Assembly: GCA_910577045.1 (NCBI GenBank)
Contig: CAJTLB010000007.1
Span: forward strand, 118,817-182,816
Length of the DNA: 64,000 nt
Origin: an uncultured Lachnospiraceae bacterium
GTDB taxonomy: Bacteria > Bacillota > Clostridia > Lachnospirales > Lachnospiraceae
Reading direction: 5' to 3'
The position numbers and the translations under genes are program-made. Numbering within the stretch: position 1 is the stretch's first letter; the number at the start of each line of letters is the position of its first letter. Under the pieces are notes generated by a model. The model ran no database searches and was not told where the DNA came from. It saw only the letters and a list, made by a program, of their open reading frames with translations. This document shows positions 43,440-51,395 of the stretch, piece by piece.

Positions 43440-44804
43440 ATGGTTAAAGATATGACAAGCGGAAGTCCTGCAAGGTTGATTTTAGCATTTTCTATTCCTC
43501 TTTTAATAGGGAATATATTCCAGCAACTTTACAGTATGGTAGATACTATTATTGTAGGACGGTTTTTAGGTGTGCCAGCATTAGCAGCAGTAGGATCGAC
43601 CGGTTCACTTTCTTTTTTAGTCCTTGGTTTTGTTATGGGAATTACAAGTGGTTTTTCCGTATTGGCAGCACAGCGCTTTGGTGCAGGGGATGAAAGAGGG
43701 CTTCGGCATTTTGTGGCAATGTCAGTGTATTTGGGCTTGATTATTTCTATAGTATTAACAGTCCTTACTATCTGCCTAACAAAACCAATGCTTCGGTTAA
43801 TGAATACGCCAGAGGATATTTTTTATGATGCTGCTATTTATATTATTATTATTTTTGCAGGTATCTTGCCAACGATGTTTTACAATCTTTTGGCAGGGGT
43901 GTTAAGGGCATTAGGGGATAGTAAGACACCATTGTATTTTTTAATTATTTCTTCTGTATTAAATATTGTACTAGATTTATTTTTTATTGTCACCTTAAAG
44001 CTTGGCGTGGCAGGGGCTGCCTATGCAACAGTAATTTCCCAAGCAGTTTCAGCTGTGCTTTGCTTTATTTATATTAGGAAAAAATTCCCGATTTTAAAAT
44101 TCCAAAGGGAAGAACTTCCGTTCCGTTTTGCAAGTGCATGCCAGCTTATGAGGGTAGGGATCCCTATGGCGCTCCAGTTTTCTATTACAGCAATTGGAAC
44201 TATGATTTTACAAGGCGCAATTAATAGTTTAGGCTCTACTGTGGTAGGGGCATATACGGCAGCATGTAAGGCAGAGCAGCTTGCAACACAGCCAATGGTG
44301 ACATTTGGGGCGACAATGGCATCTTATACAGGGCAGAATTTAGGTGCTGGCAGGATGGACAGAATCCGAAAAGGAGTAAGAAGCTGTATTTTGATTTCTT
44401 GTATCTTTTGTATGCTGGGAAGCCTGCTTGTGGTTTTTGGCGGTGGGTTTTTGGTGTCTTTATTTATAACAGGCGATCAGCCAGAAGTTATGAACTATGC
44501 AAGAGAATACTTAAATATAATAGCTATTTTCTTTATTCCTTTAGGGTTAATTTTTATTTATCGTAATACCCTACAAGGGATGGGAGATGGGTTTATGCCA
44601 ATGATGGCTGGCGTGGCAGAGCTAGTAATGCGTGCTTTTGTAGCATTTTATCTGGCAGGCAAGCTAGGGTATTTGGCAATATGCTTGGCAGGGCCAATTG
44701 CATGGGTTGGCGCAGATATTCCTTTAATGTTTGCATATTATATAAAAATGGGCCATATTAGAAAGTTAGAAAAAGAAAAAGGAATCACATATATAGAGAA
44801 GTAA
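43440..44804 (+). CDS. MATE-family multidrug/metabolite efflux protein
   Basis: The 454-residue protein has about twelve membrane helices in two halves, with the MATE signatures PLLIGNIFQQLYSMVDTIIVG near the start and GPIAWVGAD near the end. It would export cationic drugs or metabolites in exchange for Na+ or H+. AGAAAGAAGGG precedes ATG 43440. It appears monocistronic. Confidence 0.92.
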   Translation: MVKDMTSGSPARLILAFSIPLLIGNIFQQLYSMVDTIIVGRFLGVPALAAVGSTGSLSFLVLGFVMGITSGFSVLAAQRFGAGDERGLRHFVAMSVYLGLIISIVLTVLTICLTKPMLRLMNTPEDIFYDAAIYIIIIFAGILPTMFYNLLAGVLRALGDSKTPLYFLIISSVLNIVLDLFFIVTLKLGVAGAAYATVISQAVSAVLCFIYIRKKFPILKFQREELPFRFASACQLMRVGIPMALQFSITAIGTMILQGAINSLGSTVVGAYTAACKAEQLATQPMVTFGATMASYTGQNLGAGRMDRIRKGVRSCILISCIFCMLGSLLVVFGGGFLVSLFITGDQPEVMNYAREYLNIIAIFFIPLGLIFIYRNTLQGMGDGFMPMMAGVAELVMRAFVAFYLAGKLGYLAICLAGPIAWVGADIPLMFAYYIKMGHIRKLEKEKGITYIEK

Positions 44805-44994
44805 AGATAAAAGATGGAATAAAGGATTAGGATATTTGGAAGGAAAATAAAAGGAATAGATAGGGTTTAATCAGAACAATAGTAAATTTATTGTGATTGA
44901 AAAGTAAAAATAGGAATGATATAATAAAAAATAATAATTTAAAGATGTAAAAATGGTGATTATAGAAATAAATAATTGGAAAGAGGCGTTTTTT

Positions 44995-45219
44995 ATGACA
45001 ACATTAAGACAGAGTGCAATGAAAGAATTAGAAAAGTTGCCAGAAGACAAAATAAGTTTTATATTACAGATTATGCAAGGAGTAAATAACTTGAATAATG
45101 ATAATCAGATAGAAAGAAAAGAAGCATTTGAACGGTTAGAGCAAATAAGAAAAAAAGGAACTGTTGTTGATTATAATGCAGAATTAGCTTCTTATAGAGA
45201 TGAAAAGTATGATAAATAG
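44995..45219 (+). CDS. putative antitoxin of a type II toxin-antitoxin pair
   Basis: The 74-residue acidic/helical protein (MTTLRQSAMKELEKLP...) has a short N-terminal helical segment and a charged C-terminus, as in antitoxins paired with PIN toxins. AAAGAGG precedes ATG 44995; an in-frame ATG at 44953 is possible. It overlaps the PIN gene by 20 bases, the usual antitoxin-first order. Confidence 0.7.
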   Translation: MTTLRQSAMKELEKLPEDKISFILQIMQGVNNLNNDNQIERKEAFERLEQIRKKGTVVDYNAELASYRDEKYDK

Positions 45220-45628
45220 AATTATTATTGATACAAATGTATTACTTGATTATCTTCTTACAAGAGAACCATTTTATGAAGATGCAAAGAATATCATTTC
45301 TATTTGCGTAGATGGTAAGACAAAAGGGTGTATTGCTGCTCATTTTATTTCTAATATGTTCTTTATATTAAGAAAAGATTACAATTCAAACGAACGCAGA
45401 GAGATATTGTTAAATCTGTGTTCTATATTTGATGTTGAGGAGATTGATAAGATTAAGTTAGTAGCAGGACTTCAAAATGAGGATTTTTCAGATTTTGAGG
45501 ATTGTTTACAAATGGAATGTGCAAAGACATGTGGAGCTGAATATATTGTGACAAGAAATGTAAATGATTATAAAGCATCAGAAGTAAAGGCTATTTTGCC
45601 TAAAGATTATTTGGAGTTGTTAAAGTAA
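45200..45628 (+). CDS. PIN-domain ribonuclease toxin (VapC-like)
   Basis: The 142-residue protein has the PIN fold acidic residues: Asp in IIIDTNVLLD, Glu/Asp in DFEDCLQ, and Asp in TRNVNDY. It would cleave RNA when not neutralised by the upstream protein. The start may be ATG 45200 or ATG 45209 (MINRIIIDTN). A terminator follows. Confidence 0.82.
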   Translation: MKSMINRIIIDTNVLLDYLLTREPFYEDAKNIISICVDGKTKGCIAAHFISNMFFILRKDYNSNERREILLNLCSIFDVEEIDKIKLVAGLQNEDFSDFEDCLQMECAKTCGAEYIVTRNVNDYKASEVKAILPKDYLELLK

Positions 45629-45652
45629 AATTAATATAGAGTAAATGTGGGA

Positions 45653-45692
45653 AGCACCAGAAGATATATTGATTATTAGCTGGTGCTTTTTT
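45653..45692 (+). terminator. terminator after the PIN gene
   Basis: AGCACCAG (45653-45660) pairs with CTGGTGCT (45680-45687), followed by six T. Confidence 0.8.
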
Positions 45693-45742
45693 GTGTTGCG
45701 TTTTCATACTGGCAATGGTGCAATTGGTTATATGACATTTTT

Positions 45743-45890
45743 CTATCCAAAGTATTGACATAAGCCCAATTTCGAGAGTGTGGAAATAGTAGGTTTTCCA
45801 AACAGATTTCCGATTTTATGGATATACGGGACGGGCAGCATACCTCCCATCAGATACCTACCCTGTGTAGTCCCTTGTAAATTGTGATTT
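45743..45890 (-). pseudogene. possible glycosyltransferase C-terminal fragment
   Basis: On the - strand an open frame without a start reads KGNHNLQG, YLMGGMLPVPYIHKIGN and LFGKPT before a stop at 45743-45745. The KGxR-like start and the LP...IGN spacing resemble membrane-linked family 2 glycosyltransferases. No start or ribosome site was found, so it would be a relic. The identification rests on about 45 residues and is weak. Confidence 0.25.
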
Positions 45891-45898
45891 CCTTTTGG

Positions 45899-46426
45899 TT
45901 AAAAAAATAACGATTTTTTGTAAGTTTTTCCCTGTCTATTAGAAAGGTGTTTTAGGATAAATTCCCGTATTACATCTTCTTGCCCAGGCTCCATATCTTT
46001 TTTTACAAATACAAACAGCAATTTGTCTTTTTGGTATAGAAGGAAAAAGTCTTTTAATTCCCATAAAATATTGGCGTCTTCCCAATGGATCATATCTAAT
46101 TTTTGCATTTCCATACGGTCAGCTAAAATCCCATTATTCATAAAAGTAAATTCTGTTTTAGCAATATCCGCAGGATTCCTAAATTTTAAATGCTTTTTAA
46201 TTTTAAATAAAAATCCAATTATACTGTATAATGGATAAAACATAATTAAGACAAACATCCACCAGAAAGGGCCAGGATCAGAAACAAGGAAATAGATAGC
46301 AGCAGCCGTTGGGATAAAAAGGGTAAATAATAAAGTTTTATTTTGGATATAGCGGTTCCATAGAGTAACCTTAGTATAATCTTTTCCATCTGGCTTATAA
46401 GTAGATGTAAATCGTATAATATTCAT
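45899..46426 (-). CDS. YcxB-like membrane protein
   Basis: The 175-residue protein has two membrane helices close together (about 30-50 and 55-75), then a beta-rich C-terminal domain (NNGILADRMEMQKLDMIHWEDANILWELKDFFLLY) of the YcxB-like pattern. The function of the family is unknown. I start it at the Met whose codon ends at 46426, preceded by GTGAGGA; the in-frame codon at 46438 is likely not used. It is transcribed away from the BlaI gene. Confidence 0.7.
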   Translation of the reverse strand: MNIIRFTSTYKPDGKDYTKVTLWNRYIQNKTLLFTLFIPTAAAIYFLVSDPGPFWWMFVLIMFYPLYSIIGFLFKIKKHLKFRNPADIAKTEFTFMNNGILADRMEMQKLDMIHWEDANILWELKDFFLLYQKDKLLFVFVKKDMEPGQEDVIREFILKHLSNRQGKTYKKSLFF

Positions 46427-46540
46427 AAAAATCCTCACTTTTCGCTGGTTTTTATATAATGTATTGCTTGTTTGATTATACCATAATACTATTTAGGTTG
46501 CAGTATATTTTGGAAATTTAACAAAAATTTTAGATGTAGG

Positions 46541-46593
46541 TTGACATCTTTACACTATTGTGATAGTATGAAAACACAAACTATTGCAATAGT
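46541..46593 (+). promoter_or_regulatory. promoter with two BlaI-type operators
   Basis: TTGACA (46541-46546) and TAGTAT (46564-46569) form a promoter with 17-base spacing. A palindrome ACTATTGTGATAGT (46554-46567) overlaps the -10 and a second, ACTATTGCAATAGT (46580-46593), lies just downstream. They resemble BlaI/MecI operators and predict autorepression. Confidence 0.75.
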
Positions 46594-46610
46594 GTGAAAG
46601 GATGATAAGC

Positions 46611-46964
46611 ATGAAGTTATTTGATTCAGAATTAAAAGTAATGGAAGTATTGTGGAGGGAAGGGGATTTAACAGCGAAGAAAATTTCAGATATATTAAAA
46701 GAAGAAGTCGGCTGGAATATGAATACTACTTATACAGTGATTAAGAAATGTGTGGCAAAAGAGGCAATACAAAGAAGCGAACCCAATTTTATGTGCCATG
46801 CCTTGGTTTCTAAAGAAGAGGTACAACAAGCAGAGACAGAGGAATTTTTAGGAAGGTTTTTTAATGGTTCTCCTGACCTGTTATTTGCCTCTTTATTAAA
46901 TAGTAAAAAAATGTCAAAAGAACAAGTCCAAAAGTTAGCCCAAATGATCTCTGAATTAAAATGA
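46611..46964 (+). CDS. BlaI/MecI-family repressor
   Basis: The 117-residue protein has the BlaI winged helix (LFDSELKVMEVLWREGDLTAKKI, then NMNTTYTVIKKC) and a C-terminal dimerisation region (EEFLGRFFNGS) of the family. It would dimerise on the two palindromes upstream and be inactivated through the M56 protease encoded next. GAAAGGA lies before ATG 46611; an in-frame ATG at 46602 is less likely. Confidence 0.9.
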   Translation: MKLFDSELKVMEVLWREGDLTAKKISDILKEEVGWNMNTTYTVIKKCVAKEAIQRSEPNFMCHALVSKEEVQQAETEEFLGRFFNGSPDLLFASLLNSKKMSKEQVQKLAQMISELK

Positions 46965-46965
46965 G

Positions 46966-48519
46966 GTGAGCGATATTATAGTATTAAATTTATTAGAAAT
47001 AAGTGTGGCTGGCGCAGCCTTAATTTTGGGGATTTTTATATTTCGACTGTTAATAAAGAACTATTTGCCACATAGGGTTTTTGTGTTGCTTTGGTATATT
47101 GCCATTTTAAGATTATTCTTGCCATTTTCAATAGTAACAGAGTATTCTTGGCTGCCTATGCCTGTTATGGAAATAACAAAAGTAGAAAAAGAACAGGAGC
47201 TGGCAGAATATTTCCCACAAGTGTTTGGGATGGGAGAAAACTTAAAAGAGAGTACCTTTACTAATATAAAATCTATAATAGGGGAAGCAGAAAGTATTTC
47301 TATATTTCCATTTTTATGGGGGATAGGGTTCCTTTTTATTTTTCTATATTTTATTTTAAATTATCTGCGGTATAGAATAAATTTTATGGAATCCTTGCCT
47401 ATTGTGGACAGGGATATTATAGGGCTGCAAAGCCAAAGCAAGGAATTAAAACATATTAAAATAAGAAGTTATGATAAAATTGATTCTCCTCTTACATATG
47501 GAATATTCCGGCCAGTTATTTTATTGCCTAAAAAATTGGTGTTGGCAGAGGGAAAGAAGCAGTTGCTTCCTTATGTAATCATACACGAATCGATCCATAT
47601 TAAACGGAAAGATGTTTTATTAAAGCTTGTTTTAGCAATCGTATTGGCTGTTCACTGGTTTAACCCATTTGTATGGGTTATGTATATTTTAGTATGCCAT
47701 GATATAGAAATAGCTTGTGATGAAGCAGTAATTAAAAGGATAGGAAGCCAGAAAAAAGATGTGTATGCTTTAGCATTGTTACATATAAAATCAGGAAATG
47801 ATTTACATGCTTCGGTATTTAGTTTTTTCAGTAAAAACATATTAGAAGAAAGGATATTGGTTATTATGAAAGGAAAGAAAATAACAAAGGTAAGTGTAGC
47901 ATTAGCAGTTATCTTTAGTGCAGGCATAGTGCTTACGGCATTTGCGAAGAAGGAAACAGGAGAAAGGTATTTAGATAATATAGAACAAACAATGGCAGAT
48001 AAAAGTTTATTGGAAGAAACTGCATTACAGACAGAAATAGAACCACAAGAAAGTTTAGAGACCGATCCACAAGTTCCACAAACAAAAATAACAGAGTTTG
48101 ATACAACATTTATATCCGCAACAGAACCAGAAGCTGTTATTACCTCAACGTTTGGCGTTCGGGTTCATCCAATTACAAAATCCGAAATAAAAAATGACCA
48201 TATTACACTTTCTGTGGTGAAGAATGAAGAGAAAGAGTGGGAAGGGTTAGGGCTTTATGCTGTAGCAGATGGGGTAGTGGAGGAAATAGGTTTTGACAGC
48301 AGTATGGGAAATTATATTAAGCTGGACCATGGGAATGGGTTAAGCACAATGTATACACATTGCCATTCGATCTGTGTAGAAACAGGGGATTTGGTAACAC
48401 AAGGAGACGTAATAGCAATTATGGGAAAAACAGGAAGGGCAACGGGAATTTGTGTAGGATTTTATGTATTTGAAAATGGGGAAGCACAAGATCCAATGGA
48501 ATATTTGCCAGAAAAATAA
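46966..48519 (+). CDS. BlaR1-like M56 metallopeptidase fused to a degenerate M23 domain
   Basis: The 517-residue protein has N-terminal membrane helices (about 8-30, 37-56, 112-133) and a cytosolic M56 protease domain with HESIH at 207-211 and ACDE at 250-253. A further helix lies at about 305-325. An extracellular C-terminal M23-like domain (about 385-515) carries TSTFGVRVHPI. In M23 peptidases the metal ligands include Asp of HxGxD and the HxH pair; here these read HITLS and CVGFY, so the M23 part is probably inactive and may sense cell-wall material. It starts at GTG 46966, 1 base after blaI. It would relay signal to BlaI proteolysis. Confidence 0.82.
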   Translation: MSDIIVLNLLEISVAGAALILGIFIFRLLIKNYLPHRVFVLLWYIAILRLFLPFSIVTEYSWLPMPVMEITKVEKEQELAEYFPQVFGMGENLKESTFTNIKSIIGEAESISIFPFLWGIGFLFIFLYFILNYLRYRINFMESLPIVDRDIIGLQSQSKELKHIKIRSYDKIDSPLTYGIFRPVILLPKKLVLAEGKKQLLPYVIIHESIHIKRKDVLLKLVLAIVLAVHWFNPFVWVMYILVCHDIEIACDEAVIKRIGSQKKDVYALALLHIKSGNDLHASVFSFFSKNILEERILVIMKGKKITKVSVALAVIFSAGIVLTAFAKKETGERYLDNIEQTMADKSLLEETALQTEIEPQESLETDPQVPQTKITEFDTTFISATEPEAVITSTFGVRVHPITKSEIKNDHITLSVVKNEEKEWEGLGLYAVADGVVEEIGFDSSMGNYIKLDHGNGLSTMYTHCHSICVETGDLVTQGDVIAIMGKTGRATGICVGFYVFENGEAQDPMEYLPEK

Positions 48520-48645
48520 AAGATAGTTAGGCATATGGTTATTTCTTATTACCCTTGAAATCTATAAAGTTTAATAGTATACTAAAAAAGAATTATAATA
48601 TAAAAGAAGGTATACTATAAAAAAAGAAGAAAGAGGCGTTAGGGA

Positions 48646-49053
48646 ATGAGAATAGCGGTTACTTATGAAAATGGAGAAATATTCCAGCATTTTGGGCATA
48701 CAGAACAATTTAAGTTTTATGACATTGAGGAAGGGAAAATTGTAAAAGAACAAATTGTGGATACAAATGGCCAAGGGCATGGTGCGTTAGCTGGTTTTCT
48801 TGTTCATGAAAAAGTGGATGCACTAATTTGTGGTGGGATTGGCGGCGGGGCACAGGCAGCCCTTTCTGATGCAGGAATCCAACTTTATGGAGGTGTTTCT
48901 GGAAGCGCAGATAGTGCCATAGCAGATTATATTTCTGGGAACCTTGGGTTTAACCCTAATGTGCACTGCGATCACCATGAGGGGCATGAAGAAGGGCATT
49001 CCTGTGGGGAACACCATTGTGGGGAAGGGAACCATAATTGCCAATCCCATTAA
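48646..49053 (+). CDS. NifX/NifB-C-terminal-like (dinitrogenase Fe-Mo cofactor type) protein with His-rich tail
   Basis: The 135-residue protein has the fold of the NifX/NafY/VnfX family (IAVTYENGEIFQHFGHTEQF; GGIGGGAQAALSDAGI). A C-terminal tail of about 30 residues is rich in His and Cys (about 105-135). Such proteins carry Fe-Mo or other metal clusters, and many occur in organisms that do not fix nitrogen. No nif genes are visible. The tail suggests metal storage or handling. GAAAGAGG lies upstream of ATG 48646. Confidence 0.8.
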   Translation: MRIAVTYENGEIFQHFGHTEQFKFYDIEEGKIVKEQIVDTNGQGHGALAGFLVHEKVDALICGGIGGGAQAALSDAGIQLYGGVSGSADSAIADYISGNLGFNPNVHCDHHEGHEEGHSCGEHHCGEGNHNCQSH

Positions 49054-49081
49054 GTAGGGACAAAAAGCTAGAAATATGGAG

Positions 49082-49116
49082 AAAGCCAGTTAGGAGTGAT
49101 TTCTGCTGGCTTTTTT
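49082..49116 (+). terminator. terminator after the NifX-like gene
   Basis: AAAGCCAG (49082-49089) pairs with CTGGCTTT around 49106-49113, with six T after the stem. Confidence 0.8.
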
Positions 49117-49164
49117 AATATATAAGCTTAAAAGGCTCTCCTTATGGGATTGCAGAAAAATCAG

Positions 49165-49194
49165 TTGACAATAAGTTACATTCTTATCTATAAT
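49165..49194 (+). promoter_or_regulatory. promoter of the glucosaminidase/cohesin operon
   Basis: TTGACA (49165-49170) and TATAAT (49189-49194) with an 18-base spacer lie 39 bases before the glucosaminidase start. Confidence 0.75.
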
Positions 49195-49232
49195 GAAACA
49201 AGAGAAGAAAAAAGAAAGGCAAAAACAGACAG

Positions 49233-51338
49233 ATGAACCTACATAGAAGAGAAGAGAGTCGAAATGTAAGATGGCAGGGGAAAATCCTGCTTCTTTTGCT
49301 ACTTTTTTCTGTGTCAGTGCTACTATTTGGTTTTCCAAGTTATGCTGCGTCAAATGGCGTAGTAAGTGGCGCAACAAGTCTGAATATCCGTTCGGGGCCT
49401 GGCACTAGTTATGAAAATATAACATCAAGTAGTGGCAGGGCTATTACTTTGCCGAATGGGTACAGCGTAACGATATTGGAAGAAGTAAGGGATGAAGAAG
49501 AGGAAGATTATATTTGGTATCGGATTTCTTTTATATATGATGGCAGCGTACAAGAGGGGTATGCGTTAAGTAATTATATAAAACCAAGGACAACAGCTGT
49601 TTCAGATGCAGATTTTGAGGCATATATGGACAGCCAAGGGTTCCCGGATAGTTATAAAGAAAATTTAAGGATTTTACATACAGAGCATCCAACATGGATT
49701 TTTGAGGCATTGCATACGGGGCTTGATTGGACAGATGCGTTAAATGCAGAGAGTGAAGTTGGTAAGAACCTAATCCAAAACCATGTAATATCTTCATGGA
49801 AATCGATGGAGGAAGGTGCTTATGATTGGAATACAAATAAATGGGTGGTCTTTGATGGGAGCGACTGGGTATCCGCTTCAAGGGCATTAATTGCATATTA
49901 TATGGATCCTAGGAATTTTTTAGATGATGTAAATATTTTCCAGTTTGAAACGTTATCATATGATAATTCTTATCAATCATTAGAGGGAATACAAAATATT
50001 TTGGAACATTCTTTTATGAGTGGAAGTTATACAGATGCAGATGGGTGGTCAGCTTCTTATGCAGATGCGTTTGTATATGCAGCAGAGCAGTCTGGGGTAA
50101 GCCCTTATCATTTGGCTTCTAGGGCCCTACAAGAATTAGGGACTGGGGGGAGTGCCAGTGTGTCAGGGACAGTATCTGGTTATGAAGGCTTTTATAACTT
50201 TTATAATATTGGTGCTACTAGCTCTAGTAACCCGGTAAGGAATGGGTTAGCATTTGCACAACAATATAATGATGAATATTTTCTGCCATGGGATACAAAA
50301 TGGAAGGCAATCGCAGGAGGTGCCATATATTTAGGAAGGCGTTATATTAATGTAGGGCAAGATACCTTGTACCTTCAAAAGTTTAATGTGCAAGGGAATA
50401 ACCCATATACACACCAATATATGACAAATGTACAGGCACCCAGTTCAGAAGCAAAGAAAATGGCGATTGCATATGGGGGGACTTCGGATTTAGGGATTGT
50501 ATTTAAAATTCCAGTATATGGAAATATGCCTTTTATGGCAAGCGAACTCCCTACTGGATCAGGCGGGGCTGTTACTACGCTATCTTCACTTTTGGTGGAG
50601 GGATATTCTCTTACTCCTACCTTCCATAAAAATATTTTAGAGTATGATTTAGTATTAAGTGACCCTGTTTCTAGTGTAAATGTAATAGCAGAAGCAGCAG
50701 ATAGCAATGCCTCTGTATCAGGCGCAGGAAAATATAATTTAACAGAGGGGCTTAATGTAATTTCAATTACTATTACTGCACAGAATGGGAGCAGTTCTAC
50801 TTATAGAATTAATATTGTAGCGCCTACAGGGCCTTCTACTTATAATGGAGGCAATTTTACCATTTCAGCAGGGCAAGGGCTGTTTACCAATATACAGACA
50901 TCAGAAGGTGAAACTACTATATTATATGGTTTTGAAATAGGAACTATGGCACAGGATGCATTTGCACAAATGACATCGGCAAATTGTGGTATTCGTTTAG
51001 TAAATGCAGATCGGACTGAAAATACAGGAGTAATTGCGACAGGAAATATACTTCAAGTTATAGCAAGTGTTGATAATTCTGTAATAAAAGAAATTCCGGT
51101 TGTATTATATGGGGATATTAATGGAGATGGTGAGATTAACGGAAGAGATATGTTGTATATGCAGCGCCATATTTTAGGCATATCTACACTTTCTGGCGCT
51201 TATGCAGAGGCAGCAGATATTAATTGGGATGATAGGGAAGATGGCCCAAATGGGGTAAAACAGTCTACTATTTCAGTAAAAGATATGCTGTACCTACAAA
51301 GGCATTTATTGGATATACAATATATTTCACAAAAGTAG
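49233..51338 (+). CDS. secreted endo-beta-N-acetylglucosaminidase with SH3, cadherin-like and dockerin domains
   Basis: The 701-residue protein has a signal peptide (about 1-39) and a bacterial SH3 domain (about 40-115; SLNIRSGPGTSYE). A glucosaminidase region (about 130-395; SPYHLASRALQELG, NFYNIGA) follows, then a cadherin-like beta domain (about 435-515) and an unclassified domain (about 520-600). The end is a type I dockerin (about 625-701), with DINGDGEINGRDMLYMQ as first calcium loop and DINWDD...ISVKDMLYLQ as second. It would cleave peptidoglycan outside the cell. The dockerin should bind a cohesin, and one is encoded 57 bases downstream. It is controlled by the promoter at 49165-49194. 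Confidence 0.85.
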   Translation: MNLHRREESRNVRWQGKILLLLLLFSVSVLLFGFPSYAASNGVVSGATSLNIRSGPGTSYENITSSSGRAITLPNGYSVTILEEVRDEEEEDYIWYRISFIYDGSVQEGYALSNYIKPRTTAVSDADFEAYMDSQGFPDSYKENLRILHTEHPTWIFEALHTGLDWTDALNAESEVGKNLIQNHVISSWKSMEEGAYDWNTNKWVVFDGSDWVSASRALIAYYMDPRNFLDDVNIFQFETLSYDNSYQSLEGIQNILEHSFMSGSYTDADGWSASYADAFVYAAEQSGVSPYHLASRALQELGTGGSASVSGTVSGYEGFYNFYNIGATSSSNPVRNGLAFAQQYNDEYFLPWDTKWKAIAGGAIYLGRRYINVGQDTLYLQKFNVQGNNPYTHQYMTNVQAPSSEAKKMAIAYGGTSDLGIVFKIPVYGNMPFMASELPTGSGGAVTTLSSLLVEGYSLTPTFHKNILEYDLVLSDPVSSVNVIAEAADSNASVSGAGKYNLTEGLNVISITITAQNGSSSTYRINIVAPTGPSTYNGGNFTISAGQGLFTNIQTSEGETTILYGFEIGTMAQDAFAQMTSANCGIRLVNADRTENTGVIATGNILQVIASVDNSVIKEIPVVLYGDINGDGEINGRDMLYMQRHILGISTLSGAYAEAADINWDDREDGPNGVKQSTISVKDMLYLQRHLLDIQYISQK

Positions 51339-51395
51339 CAGTTAACAAAAATACCGTTTACACTAGCTTTTTTAAGCGGAGGACAGGAGGAGAAA

